64,000 bases of DNA from Bradyrhizobium retamae (GCF_001440415.1 NZ_LLYA01000153.1:50785-114784), one strand, 5' to 3'; numbered from the stretch's first letter, positions 44,382 through 53,637 are shown. Numbers and translations are program-made. The notes: a model not told the origin generated them from the letters alone.

Positions 44382-44666
44382 GTGATCAAGGTCGAGCGAA
44401 CCGGCGAAGGCGATCCACTTGAATTCGAGGTCACCGTCAGTGTGGGAAACGGCGAGACTCGCCATCACGTCACGATGGCAAGAGATACTTGCGAACGGCT
44501 GACGATGGGCACGCACACGCCCGAGGGCTGCATCGAGGCGGCGTTCCGATTCCTGCTTGATCGCGAACCCCAAGGATCGATCCTGCGGCGTTTCGACATC
44601 ACCGTGATCTCCCGCTACTTTCCCGAGTTCGAGCGCGAGCTGCCACGCTACCTCTCTCAATCCTGA
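44382..44666 (+). CDS. conserved hypothetical protein, 94 residues
   Basis: MIKVERTGEGDPLEFEVTVS... looks like a small alpha/beta protein: two beta strands, then CERLTMGTHTPEGCIEAAFRFLLDREPQGSI, ending in a helix FPEFERELPRYL. The GTG start at 44382 has a weak site. The pattern (THTPEGCIEAAFRFLLDREP) is familiar from rhizobial hypotheticals. Function unknown; it stands alone. Confidence 0.6.
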   Translation: MIKVERTGEGDPLEFEVTVSVGNGETRHHVTMARDTCERLTMGTHTPEGCIEAAFRFLLDREPQGSILRRFDITVISRYFPEFERELPRYLSQS

Positions 44667-45191
44667 AAAGTGGGCAAGTGTCTTATAGAGGGTTTGTACG
44701 GCGACCCATTGCAGACATAGACAATGCGCGCGGCACGATATTGGTCGTCGCTTCATCGATCTGCATTGCAGTAGCGCTCTTCAAGCTCCGGCTACAATCG
44801 ACCAGTCTCATTTTACTAGAATTTGGTGACCGGTAGATGTGTTGCCAATGCTACTTTCACTTACGGTGTTGCTGTTGTTGGTCAGCTTCTGCTTGCGTGC
44901 TTCGACAGACCTGCTTCGCGATCGAGAAAAACGCATTGCTCGTGACGCGATATATTGAGAATGAATGGGCGGCTGGCGCTCTTGCAGCAAGCCGCCCGTA
45001 GTTGACGCCGAAGAATTATGGCCGTCCACAAATGCCATATGCGTGTACATGCGCAGGCATTCTTGAGGTTGGGCCTATGTCGCTCGGCAAGTCATTCGAA
45101 TCCGCCTTGGGAGCGGGGCAATCCTCGCCGAAAACAAAATAGCAACTTTTTCCCGATCCCGCGTTTACTCTCAGGTAGGGAGGATAAAAAC
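44667..45191. other. intergenic region with one strong hairpin
   Basis: No gene is supported. GGGCGGCT (44966-44973) can pair with AGCCGCCC (44989-44996), an 8-base stem without a U-tract on either side. GGGAGG at 45178-45183 is the ribosome site of the next gene. Confidence 0.4.
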
Positions 45192-45476
45192 ATGGCTACC
45201 AAGTCGCAGGCAACTGACCGTATTGCGGAACTCGGGTCCGATAGACTTCTCAGTCGCAAAACGTTGGAACTCGATTATCTTCAGCATTTGATTGCGGATA
45301 AAGAAAAAGCCTTCAACACAGAAATCGATGAAGTTAGACGTGGGTCGCCGTCAAGCCAAAGTTCGCTGCCTCACAATCAAACGGTTTCACGGGATGAGCT
45401 TCCGGAAAATTCTCGCAAGTTCCTCGATAGCTTCCTAGCTGACCGAGGAGCCCTATCATTTAGAAACAAAACGTGA
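45192..45476 (+). CDS. hypothetical protein, 94 residues
   Basis: Begins MATKSQATDRIAELGSDRLL with a GGGAGG site about 8 bases upstream. Charged and helical (RKTLELDYLQHLIADKEKAF), with a polar Ser-rich linker and a final helix (SRKFLDSFLADRGAL). There is no membrane segment. It sits 76 bases before the leader-like small protein gene on the same strand, so the two may form one unit. Function not recognised. Confidence 0.6.
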   Translation: MATKSQATDRIAELGSDRLLSRKTLELDYLQHLIADKEKAFNTEIDEVRRGSPSSQSSLPHNQTVSRDELPENSRKFLDSFLADRGALSFRNKT

Positions 45477-45552
45477 GTGGTCAGGGCTGGGACCAAATGT
45501 ACGATCTTAAATGCGGTTCTCATATTATTTCTACAAGGACCTTGAGGCAAGC

Positions 45553-45780
45553 ATGGACGAGCGCCAACAAGGAGAGATCGAAGATCGCCGCAAGTTTTTG
45601 ATTTCGGCTGGCCGGTTCGCAGCGGTAACGCCTCCGGTAATAACGCTGCCGCTATCGACCTCTCTGACCTCCGATGCAATCGCGCATTCTGGCGCGGGCG
45701 GCGGGCCCAGGGGCAACAACGGCTACGGCAACGGCGGCAGCGACGGCAGTCCAAATGGCGAGCCTGACAAGCATCGCTGA
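45553..45780 (+). CDS. small RRKFL-leader protein with Gly/Asn-rich tail
   Basis: A 75-residue protein. The first part, IEDRRKFLISAGRFAAVTPP, then VITLPLSTSLTSDAIAHSG, looks like a twin-arginine or leader sequence, followed by a hydrophobic stretch. The tail is low-complexity Gly/Asn/Ser-rich (GGGPRGNNGYGNGGSDGS). Small proteins with an RRKFL..AG.FA..TPP...LSTSL..DAIA core are common in Bradyrhizobium and often look like precursor peptides. No maturation enzymes are encoded nearby. ATG 45553 follows AAGGA. Confidence 0.6.
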   Translation: MDERQQGEIEDRRKFLISAGRFAAVTPPVITLPLSTSLTSDAIAHSGAGGGPRGNNGYGNGGSDGSPNGEPDKHR

Positions 45781-45886
45781 AGTACGGTGCGACCTTGGCG
45801 TCTCCAGCCGACCCCAAGCTGGGGCACGTCACCATCCGCCGGAAAAATTCATCAAACCGCCTGCGCGCCGATTACAGCGCCGACGA

Positions 45887-46195
45887 TTATCGTCCACCTG
45901 CCGCCTTTTTAATCCTGAAATCCTCAACCCGCTTACCGGCGTGCAACTGCGTGGCCAGCCAGCGCGGCTGCCTGCCACGGCCGGACCACGTCTCAAATGG
46001 TTGATCAGGGTTGCGATATTTCGCGGAAACCGGAGGATACCGACGACGCCCTGACGCTGGAGCTTCCAGCAGCTTTAGACGCTGTTCTAGCTTCAGCTTT
46101 TCCTCGCGGATACGTTGCTGCAAAAGATCGGAGACTTCAACGTGCAGCGACCATAGCTCGTCGGTACTCGTCTGATCTAATTCAGTTCGCTTCAT
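45887..46195 (-). CDS. H-NS-like nucleoid protein
   Basis: A 102-residue H-NS-family protein. The N-terminal coiled coil is DQTSTDELWSLHVEVSDLLQQRIREEKLKLEQRL, and the C-terminal DNA-binding domain is AKYRNPDQPFETWSGRGRQPRW followed by a basic tail (GKRVEDFRIKKAAGGR). Such proteins bind AT-rich, often foreign, DNA and silence it. MMK starts at 46198 or 46195. Placement beside mobile-element debris suggests the region carries its own silencer, or that a chromosomal one marks the boundary. Confidence 0.88.
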   Translation of the reverse strand: MKRTELDQTSTDELWSLHVEVSDLLQQRIREEKLKLEQRLKLLEAPASGRRRYPPVSAKYRNPDQPFETWSGRGRQPRWLATQLHAGKRVEDFRIKKAAGGR

Positions 46196-46198
46196 CAT

Positions 46199-46806
46199 CG
46201 GCTCCATTAATTGTTCCGCGCGATTCTCCATCATTTAAATGGTGCGAAGGTTGTTTTTCGAGGGGCATAAAAGGCGAGTGAGAGCTTTGTGAGGTAAAAC
46301 TGCGGTCGAAATGAGCAATTGCAGTTTTGGAACCTAAGTTAATGCATCACATGTTTTGCTTTTAACTAGGTATTTGCACTCCGCAGGAGTTGCTATGTCC
46401 AAACGTACTCGCAATGTAGGCCTGCTTAGACACCCGATAAGGACTTGAGGATTCAATACGAAGAACTTCTTTGTTTGCGAGTGAAACTCACTGAACTGCT
46501 CTTTCCTCTGAAAAGATCGTCTCATCGCAGGCGCAACATTATGCGTGGTAATCGGTCGGCAGCGAAACGAAGGATTGTCCCTCGCACCAAAGTTATCCCC
46601 GGATAGTAATCGAAATGAGTGGATCAGCGAGTTCGTTTCCGCCCCGGCGCGCCCCAATACCGTTGGCTCGACGTTGCAGCGTTGCCATTTGCTCGGCTCG
46701 ATCCGAGCCAACCCTCGCCGAGCCCGTCCGACAGCAACGGACAACATTGGCTGGTGACCGCGACAATGAATGACGCGGCCACTTAGAAGATCCGTCAATA
46801 GTCTAC
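46199..46806. other. intergenic region without recognised genes
   Basis: About 600 bases, more AT-rich than the surroundings near 46230-46500. Open frames exist but none has a ribosome site or a recognisable product. Possibly the target or promoter zone of the H-NS-like gene. Confidence 0.4.
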
Positions 46807-47268
46807 TTAAGCGGCAATTGTCGTTGCGATTTTTTTCTTAAGTTCTTCGCAGACCGTGCGAACTTCGGACGTCATCAGCGAGCATTCCTCGATCTGCAAG
46901 AAGTAGCGTTTGCCCTCCTCACGATAGCTTGCTGCCAGTTCCTTGATCTCATTTACCATTGAGTGAACACCAGCAACGGTTTCCTCGCACCTCTTGGCGG
47001 CGTCTTTCAGTTCGGCACCGAGTGCTTCGATCTCTTTTACCGCCGCTTCATATTCGCGGACGATGACTTCGGCGGAGAGTTTGCCTACCTGATTGACGCC
47101 TTCCTTGTGCGAGACGTAATCGGGCATTGGGCCTTTCGGAAGCGGATGTTCGTCTTTTGGAATGATGTGAATGGAAGGTAATGCGCGATTGCCGTTTTGG
47201 ATCACGTCTCCGATATCGCGTTCGATGTCGCTAAACTTCGATGCGAGAACTTCATCCGTAAAACTCAT
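46807..47268 (-). CDS. coiled-coil hypothetical protein
   Basis: A 153-residue protein starting MSFTDEVLASKFSDIERDIGD. Residues 60-150 form a continuous coiled coil (EYEAAVKEIEALGAELKDAA..., CSLMTSEVRTVCEELKKKI) resembling the signalling helix of methyl-accepting proteins but with no membrane segment or HAMP domain. The middle (PKDEHPLPKGPMPDYVSHKEG) is Pro-rich. Function unknown. An in-frame extension upstream is less likely. Confidence 0.6.
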   Translation of the reverse strand: MSFTDEVLASKFSDIERDIGDVIQNGNRALPSIHIIPKDEHPLPKGPMPDYVSHKEGVNQVGKLSAEVIVREYEAAVKEIEALGAELKDAAKRCEETVAGVHSMVNEIKELAASYREEGKRYFLQIEECSLMTSEVRTVCEELKKKIATTIAA

Positions 47269-47357
47269 TTTACAAGACTCCAAACTGTTGCGGGACAATC
47301 GAGGGCCACGACGGTCAAGGAAAATGTTCAGGTTGTCCACCATTCAAATTAGCCACT

Positions 47358-47700
47358 ATGTATTGTGGAAGACATTGGAACTGCATTCAGATATGCCCAG
47401 CATGCCGTCAACGTGGTGGTCCCGGAGAGTGTCCAGCAAATAGCTTCGCCGAGTACGCACCGAAAACGAACACTGAGACTAAGAAGGACGTGGTGTGGTT
47501 CGCACTCAACGAGGACCGACCGTTGTTCGCCTTCGCAGGCATGTGGACGATCTTCAATGGGGAGCGAGGCATGAAGTCCATGCCGATCCCCGGTCTATGG
47601 TTTCCTGACGACGTCGCCGAACGCAGTCGTCGAGCCAACATTCCAAGGCGATGCCGGTGATACTCATGACGGGCGAAGATCAGGATGTCTGGATGCGGGC
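47358..47700 (+). pseudogene. SOS-response-associated peptidase (SRAP/YedK) remnant
   Basis: Pieces of an SRAP protein in three frames: KKDVVWFALNEDRPLFAFAG and MWTIF, then FLTTSPNAVVEP, then AMPVILMTGEDQDVWMRAP. The order and spacing match the middle and late part of YedK-type DNA-protein crosslink proteins (WFAL..RPL.FFAG.W, FLT..PN, KAMPVIL). The catalytic Cys2 and the first ~100 residues are absent. The frame breaks and the abrupt 3' end at the recombinase fragment mark it as dead. Confidence 0.72.
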
Positions 47701-48284
47701 GCCGATCGCAAGGGCATGCGCATTCAATGCTCAAGCTACAAGGAAAGTGGCTCGCGCATTAACGGGCGGCGCGTTTGGCTCGACGACATCGAGGCGCTGG
47801 CCATCAAGGGATTGCGCCAGCAGTAGCGCACCCCGAGGTGATCACCGAGTTTGTCGAGGCCTATAACGCCGAACGCAAGCAGCTCAAGAAGCAGGCGAAC
47901 GCCGAGCGCACGCGGACAGAACGTCGCCTAGGCGAGATCGAGCGCGAGATTAAGCGCGCTGTCGATGCGATCACCAAGGGCGCGCCACCCGAGCCTATCA
48001 TCCCGCGACTGCGCGAACTGGAGGCCGAGCGCAAAATACTCAGCGAGAGGCTTGAGACTGCCAGGGAAGGCGACAACGTGATCGTCCTGCATCCGAAGGC
48101 CATCGATCGCTACAAGCGCGCGGTAACAGAATTGGCCGATGAATTGAAGCGCGGCGAGCCAATGGAGTTTGCGACCATCCGTGAATTGGTGACGGCGATC
48201 ATCGTGCACGCCAGCCCCAGCCGACCGGGCGGCGCAGGGACCAAAGCAAATGCCGAGGATGACCGGAGTGTGCGGATTGAATAA
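47701..48284 (+). pseudogene. large serine recombinase, C-terminal fragment
   Basis: Starts abruptly as ADRKGMRIQCSSYKESGSRI and GRRVWLDDIEALAIKGLRQQ (zinc-ribbon/hinge region of phage-type serine recombinases), hits a stop at 47824-47826, and resumes in another frame as AHPEVITEFVEAYNAERKQL. The long coiled coil that follows (RRLGEIEREIKRAVDAI, LRELEAERKILSERLETA) is the typical C-terminus. The catalytic resolvase domain with its Ser is missing. A relic of an older mobile element. Confidence 0.78.
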
Positions 48285-48352
48285 GGGGGCGCATCGCCGC
48301 CCTCTGCGGCAAATCCCGCCCTGTTTCCGAGCATGGCTATGTCGGCTAACCA

Positions 48353-48396
48353 TGGTAGCGGGGGAGGGACTCGAACCCCCGACCCCAGGATTATGA
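48353..48396 (-). other. tRNA 3' fragment (CAU anticodon loop to CCA), attachment site
   Basis: On the minus strand the sequence from the anticodon loop (TCATAATCC) through the T arm (GGGGG-TTCGAGT-CCCTC) to CCCGCTACCA is an intact tRNA 3' half. It would fit elongator Met or a CAU-type Ile tRNA. The 5' half is absent: bases right of 48396 do not pair with the anticodon stem. Together with the tyrosine integrase that starts 170 bases away, this is the standard att duplication left by integration into a tRNA gene. By orientation the element extends to the right. Confidence 0.82.
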
Positions 48397-48565
48397 TTAC
48401 CCGTCTCTTACGCTCCAGGAGCCTCGTACAGCACTTTCGATCGATTTTTTCGCGAAAAATGTGGAGACCCCATTCCTTGGGGTCGCATCCGCCTCCGAAT
48501 CCTTGGTTTCGTTGGCACCGAAGTGGTACGATCACGTCGAAAACGTGACTTCGAAGGATCCACAT

Positions 48566-50062
48566 ATGGCATCGAAACGGCTCAACCTGACCCCCAACGT
48601 GGTCAAGGAGGCCACCACGCTGGCGATCAAAGGAACGGAAGGAATCGAGGATTTCTGCGACAAGCTGCAGCCCTATCTGGTTCTCCGGGTCCGAGGTCAC
48701 GTCGCTTCCTGGCTGGTGAAGACCCGCACCAATAGCATCAAGATCGGGAGCGCCCTGCCTCCCGCGAAGGAGGCAAGGATTCCGGAGCGGCGCAAGCGCG
48801 CCAGCAAATCCGGTGACGAGTACCTCGGACTGCGGGAGGCACGCGACAAGGCAAAGCGCGAATGGGCCAAGATGGGCAGTTCGGTGGACGCACCGGAGGA
48901 GAAGTCGGGCTGGACCTGGGGTGAGCTCGTCGAGGAATACAAAAAGCACATCTCTGAGATGCGCGAAGATTCCTCCGGCAGACCGATCTATCCTTCCGCC
49001 GAGACGCAGAGCGACGTCAGGCAGATCTTCGCCAGGCCCGCCGTCGCCAAGCACGCCGACAGACCGCTCTCCGGACTGAACGAGGAATGGTTCGAAACCG
49101 TGCAAGAGGAACTGCACAGGACTCACAAATACGACGGCTACAGGAAATTCAGAGCCTATGGTCAAGCCGCGCTGAACTGGGCGTCGGCTTTCAAGCGCAG
49201 GGAAAGCGGCCTCCCGGGTCGCAAGTGGTGGCTGCTCGCCGAAAAGCGCCGCCGCACGGCCAAAGAGGTCGAGAAGAAGATCGAACGCGACAAGGCGCTG
49301 AAGAGAAAGAAGAAAGACTTCACGGTCAAACATCTCGGCATGTTGCTCGCCGAGCACGAGAGGTTCTGCGCCTCGCGCGCCGGCAACGAGCGCATCTCGC
49401 CCGGCGTGCGCTGGGGACTGTGGTGGGACAGCCTGACTGGCCACCGCCGCGGCTCGGGCACGTGGATTGCCCGCGAGGACGTGGAGTTCAAGGATCCGCG
49501 CGCCGAGCCCGGGTGGGGACTGGCCACCTGGCAGCCCAACGTGATGAAGACGCAGAACCCGTTCACCCTCCCCATCCCGCCGCTCGGGCTGCACATCGTT
49601 CGATGCTGCATGCGCGACTGGAAGCGTGCCGCCGAACGCGCTGGCCTGTGGAAGCGCGAGAGCAAATGGGTATTTGCATCGCGGGTGATGCAGTCGGAGA
49701 CGGGAGATATCGCCGTGTCCGGATCGGCGCTCGCCAACCACATCCGCAACATGCGCGGACTGCGCGAGGGCAACCACCGCGACGTATTGCGCGGCATTCC
49801 CCCCTTCAGCATGCACATCATCCGATCCACGATGGGTGACCATATCCTGGACGAGACGGAGCTTCCGCCGGGTACTGCATCCCTCGTGATCGGCCACGAG
49901 ATCGCCGGCGACCGCAGGAACGAGCTCGACCGAGTCGGCCAGACCGGAAAGCGCTGGTACTTCCAAGCGCAGCGCATTCCAGAGAAGACCAAGGCCATGG
50001 AGTTATGGGCGGACGCCTTGCTCAAGGCCTTTCTGGACGCGGGAGGAATCTATCCGGAATAG
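48566..50062 (+). CDS. tyrosine-recombinase-type integrase
   Basis: A 498-residue integrase. The catalytic C-terminal part shows VRWGLWWDSLTGHRRGSGTW (box I region), His417-x-x-Arg420 in SMHIIRSTMGD, His444 in VIGHEIAG, and probable nucleophile Tyr465 in KRWYFQAQ. The N-terminal 100 residues are a basic arm-binding/SAM-like region, longer than in phage lambda-type enzymes. ATG 48566 is chosen because it follows the att site and begins MASKRLNLTPNVV. It catalyses insertion at the adjacent tRNA site. Confidence 0.85.
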   Translation: MASKRLNLTPNVVKEATTLAIKGTEGIEDFCDKLQPYLVLRVRGHVASWLVKTRTNSIKIGSALPPAKEARIPERRKRASKSGDEYLGLREARDKAKREWAKMGSSVDAPEEKSGWTWGELVEEYKKHISEMREDSSGRPIYPSAETQSDVRQIFARPAVAKHADRPLSGLNEEWFETVQEELHRTHKYDGYRKFRAYGQAALNWASAFKRRESGLPGRKWWLLAEKRRRTAKEVEKKIERDKALKRKKKDFTVKHLGMLLAEHERFCASRAGNERISPGVRWGLWWDSLTGHRRGSGTWIAREDVEFKDPRAEPGWGLATWQPNVMKTQNPFTLPIPPLGLHIVRCCMRDWKRAAERAGLWKRESKWVFASRVMQSETGDIAVSGSALANHIRNMRGLREGNHRDVLRGIPPFSMHIIRSTMGDHILDETELPPGTASLVIGHEIAGDRRNELDRVGQTGKRWYFQAQRIPEKTKAMELWADALLKAFLDAGGIYPE

Positions 50063-50236
50063 ACCATTCGCATTTCGCCCGTAACGAACCCGCCCGGTCG
50101 GGCTCGAACGCCGCGCTTTGCATTGTTCGGCCCCCCATAGCAGGCGGCTGTGGTCGATTCTCTAACGTCGCGTCCTGTTAAGCTCGGCTGGCACGCAATT
50201 ATATGATCAATTACATGGACCGGATGAGATCAGCCT

Positions 50237-50545
50237 TTGACCGTGTCACTCACGGCACGGTCAGGATTCGATCAACGATTTCCCGCACGTAATTCGCAAG
50301 TGGCAAAGGCGCTTGCGCGCAATGTGCGTCGACTACGCAAAGATAGGGGCTGGACCCAGGATGAGTTAGCAGCCAAGCTGAAGATAGAGCAAATGGCTGT
50401 CAGCCTGATCGAGAACAATCGTGCCAATCCTACGCTTCAAACGCTCGAAGCAATCGCGGCGTGTCGGGTGTACGATTCATTGACTTATTCGACGCGCGTT
50501 ACACGGCGCGGATTCCTCCGCCGCGACGAGATCGAGTTCAGCTCC
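50237..50545 (+). pseudogene. XRE-family HTH regulator, frameshifted
   Basis: HTH_3 domain VAKALARNVRRLRKDRGWTQ and DELAAKLKIEQMAVSLIENNRANPTLQTLEAIAA (about residues 22-77). Directly after AAC the family tail GVRFIDLFDARY appears in the next frame, starting about 50464. One base has been lost near 50460. In the annotated frame the protein continues with unrelated sequence. Probably the element's former repressor-type regulator; it could still make a DNA-binding stub. Confidence 0.65.
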
Positions 50546-50815
50546 AGCGACCGAGCAGCGATCGCAATTCATCCGCTCACAATCCGAGAACAACCCGCAC
50601 CGGCGCAAGGTGGAAGCCTGGGCGAAGAAGGTTGGCAGCCAGGCAAGGCGACTTCGATGACAGATAGACATCCAAGGGCTCCGAGGCTTCCAAAGAATTC
50701 CTGCATCGTTACGGCCGCAATGCTGGAGTCGGCTCAGAGGTTTTTTCTATCAGACCACCAGTCCAGTCCACTGGATGGATTTATGCAACTTAATAGATTG
50801 CGTTGTGGTGTATGA

Positions 50816-51353
50816 CATCATCGCCTTTCCAGTGATCTACACCGAATACGCTGACCCTTTAGTAGGGCCGCTTCTTCAATCTGGTTTGGCTGATCCCTGG
50901 TAGCCGGAAGCTGGTTTGCTGAACCTAGGAGGATCGAAGGAAGAGCTCTGGGGACGCCCCACAAATAGCGATGTTCGGCGCAAGCGCCGTGCCAGTCGTG
51001 TGTTGTGAATCGAAATCAGAAGTATGGAAATTCGAACTTGCCTTTGTCGCGGCAAGAATGTCTGCACCGGGAATTTGCGCGTTCCCGACACAGCTCTGAA
51101 ACGCCTTTATCCACATTGGGTCAAAGTCGGACCTCGGGCTCTGTCTGACTCAAGTCCGTTCACCCCCTCGCAGCGGACATGCAGAAACTGCTGCGTCGGG
51201 TCCGCTTGGGGCCGCAAACCGGACATTCGGGAGGATCCGCGCGTCTCAGAAGGGCCCACTTGCGGACATTCTGTCAGAAATGATCTAGGCCACGCGAGCG
51301 GTCCTCGAGCGGGTGATGCTCGAAGGCCGAATGCTACTACTCAAAAGTTTGAT
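50816..51353. other. gene-free region with repeat fragments
   Basis: No gene supported. The stretch 51115-51260 contains several GTCCG/CGGAC and GGGTCAAAG elements like those of the dispersed repeats described elsewhere, but too degraded to give boundaries. Confidence 0.4.
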
Positions 51354-52850
51354 CTATTTAACCAAGTTACACGTCTCGCCTGCGACCAGGCCGGTCTTTG
51401 CCGGAAAGTTACCTGGATCAAAATTGTTTGCTGCACCGACGCTCGCAGCGTACTTCGTCCAGGGCATTGATATGAGAGAGAAGTCTTTTTGCGCGTCCGT
51501 TTTTTCGTTCGGACTATTTGGTCCTTCGTGGAAGGCCATATATTCATTTCTAGCTTCAAGCAGGACCCTCAACGCATCGTCCGGCCACCGGGTGATAGTC
51601 ATATCCGCAGGGACAGGCTTGCCGGCGATCAATCGCGGGGTGCCGTCGAGATTCCGCTGATCGATGCCATGATTGAAATCGAGAATATCTTTCAGCTTTT
51701 TGCACTGGACCGACTCGGCGGCACTAAAGGACTCGGTCACGGACTCGTTCGCCGCTCTGAGAACGGCCGCTTTCTGGACGGCGTTCAGGCCATTCCAAGC
51801 CGCCTTATCGACGTGCATCCAGGATAACAGGAACGGCTGATGCCATGACGGATGATGTGCAAATCGTGCGCCAATCTGACCGATATTTTGCGTGCAGTTG
51901 GATTTGGTATCGGGCGGAATTGGGAACGCCAGCGCCGGAGCGCAATCCAGATCTCCGGCATCCGGGTCACCAAGGGGACGGGCCGGCGTTGCATTCTTGA
52001 CTGGAAAGAAATCGAGAAGGTCGTCATTTGGGTTGACGTATTCGAAGCCCTGAATTGTCCTTCTTTGCATCGGCAACAGAACGGATTGGCCGCCTACAGC
52101 CGGATAAAACACGAGAGTCTTGGCGCGGATAAGGCCTCGTTTCACCAATATGTCGCATGCGCGGTCCACGACATCTTGCGGCGGGGCCAAATATCGGAGT
52201 GTCCAGCCCGCCGTGCAAAGACCAGCCAAGCCAATTCCATTCCCGTCTTTATCACAATCGGTGTCTCCTGCATTGCAGTTGGGCTTGCCAATAGGCTGCG
52301 GAAAGTAACCCGAGCCCTGCATTGTGCTGCCGACGACTGGAAAAACGATCTGGGTCCCCCCTCGGCTATCCAGGATCGATTGCGCCAATTCGATTCCGTT
52401 TCTCCCGGCTTCGTCCAACTTCGCATTGTAAAGAAATTCGAGCGTCTGCTCGAAATTCATTCCAAAGGGCACCGAATTGTAGATGAATCCCCAGCTCGGT
52501 TCTGAAAACACCGGACGTGGCATAGCGTTGGTATTTGCAAACTGTACGCCGGCCCGGAGCGCATTCACGGCGCGCCCGGTGTTCTGATCCCGTTGGAAGA
52601 TGACCTTCTGTCCGGTTGGCAATGCATCCGGTCCGTTCTCATCGGTGTAATCCATCACGTTCTGGATGAATATCCTCATGGCGCCATAGCCAGGATTGTT
52701 TGGGTCGGTCGAAGTGCCGTTGCCCCGCCCAATTGTCGGGGAGCCGCTGTATTCGTTGTATGGAATGATGACGTCCGCCACTGCGGACTGACCGAAAAAC
52801 GTACCGCATGCAGCAACGGTCAGTGCTGACAGAGCTCTCCCTGGTTTCAT
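51354..52850 (-). CDS. exported TRAP-type (DctP-like) solute-binding protein homologue
   Basis: A 498-residue protein with a signal peptide (ALSALTVAACGTFFGQSAVA). Toward the C-terminus, WHQPFLLSWMHVDKAAWNGL followed by VQKAAVLRAANESVTESF resembles the DctP segment that closes the binding cleft, and ITRWPDDALRVLLEARNEYM the terminal helix. The middle has an unusual Cys-rich insert (CNAGDTDCDKDGNGIG). It is longer than normal DctP (about 330) and has no TRAP permease nearby, so uptake by a distant transporter or a sensing role is possible. Assignment moderate. Confidence 0.5.
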   Translation of the reverse strand: MKPGRALSALTVAACGTFFGQSAVADVIIPYNEYSGSPTIGRGNGTSTDPNNPGYGAMRIFIQNVMDYTDENGPDALPTGQKVIFQRDQNTGRAVNALRAGVQFANTNAMPRPVFSEPSWGFIYNSVPFGMNFEQTLEFLYNAKLDEAGRNGIELAQSILDSRGGTQIVFPVVGSTMQGSGYFPQPIGKPNCNAGDTDCDKDGNGIGLAGLCTAGWTLRYLAPPQDVVDRACDILVKRGLIRAKTLVFYPAVGGQSVLLPMQRRTIQGFEYVNPNDDLLDFFPVKNATPARPLGDPDAGDLDCAPALAFPIPPDTKSNCTQNIGQIGARFAHHPSWHQPFLLSWMHVDKAAWNGLNAVQKAAVLRAANESVTESFSAAESVQCKKLKDILDFNHGIDQRNLDGTPRLIAGKPVPADMTITRWPDDALRVLLEARNEYMAFHEGPNSPNEKTDAQKDFSLISMPWTKYAASVGAANNFDPGNFPAKTGLVAGETCNLVK

Positions 52851-53454
52851 TTTGGTCCCTCTCTAATGAGTAGCGATGAGAAAACTGCATTTGATTTCCT
52901 GGCAGGCCTCGCGAGGCCGAGACCGCACCGTGGGGGCAGCGTGCGGAATGCGTTGCGGGGCGTCGCCTGCGATACAAACCAAGATCGATTTCAAGATTGA
53001 AATCGTGCCGACCGACGGCTGCCATTTTGAGGAAGCGGGGACTTCGGTACGTCGCCGCCTTTTTTGGGCAGCAATCAGCCAAGGTGCTCTGCGCGGCTGT
53101 GTGAGAACGCTACACCGTCACTGGTCCGATGTCGAATGTCTGAATCGGGTCAAAAGCGCCGATTAGAGCATCTCCCGGCCTCTTCCGGTGTTCACCGATA
53201 AGCAGACCATTTCAAAACCATGCCGAACTTCGCATTAGGGCCAACAGCGGTCATTCCGCAACCGCGTAGATGAGTGCAGCCCTCACCGGCAAGCGAGGCG
53301 GCCCATCGGGTGGAGCGGGTACAAACGCAGCAAGCCATTTGAAGCGCCTCGCCTTTACGTTTTCGGCACACAGGCTTGACCTTGACGCCCGCGCGTCGCA
53401 GGTTTCGGTGCGCCGCGCGAGGCTCGCGCGCCCAACAGGCAGGATCGATCTTTC
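52851..53454. other. gene-free region containing a dispersed repeat
   Basis: Holds the promoter region of the DctP-like gene and one inverted copy of the dispersed ~100-base repeat (53134-53225). No coding sequence is supported. Confidence 0.4.
53134..53225 (-). repeat. dispersed repeat copy 1
   Basis: On the minus strand: GGCATGGTTTTGAAATGGTC, then CTGCTTATCGGTGAACACCGG and TTTTGACCCGATTCAGAC. Same order of blocks as copies at 55.0, 59.2, 63.3 and 63.8 kb: a GGCAC..TTTGAGACATGCC-like left end, GTCCGCTTA..GGGG..GACCGGAAG centre, TTGACCC..GCGGAC right end. Confidence 0.6.
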
Positions 53455-53637
53455 ATGGCATTCGTGCAGTTCACGCAACCGGACGATCAGCCCATCGTCA
53501 TCAACACGGATAGGATCGTGACCGCCACACCACTGCCCGACGGACAAGGCACGCGCATCACCTTCAACAACGGTGGCTATCAGGACGTGAAGCAACTCAT
53601 CGCTGACGTGCTGCGGCAGTTGAACATAAGCGCGTAG
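53455..53637 (+). CDS. small conserved hypothetical protein, 60 residues
   Basis: MAFVQFTQPDDQPIVINTDR, then IVTATPLPDGQGTRITFNNGGYQDVKQLIADVLRQLNISA. The layout, short strands, a GTRITF strand and a C-terminal helix, resembles FlbD-type or other rhizobial small proteins but is distinct from them. Normal codon use; no operon partner. Function unknown. Confidence 0.55.
   Translation: MAFVQFTQPDDQPIVINTDRIVTATPLPDGQGTRITFNNGGYQDVKQLIADVLRQLNISA

Noticed and set aside
48110..49966. 618-codon minus-strand frame opposite the integrase
   Set aside because: The plus-strand integrase has catalytic residues in order; the antisense frame reads through the tRNA fragment and has no family features.
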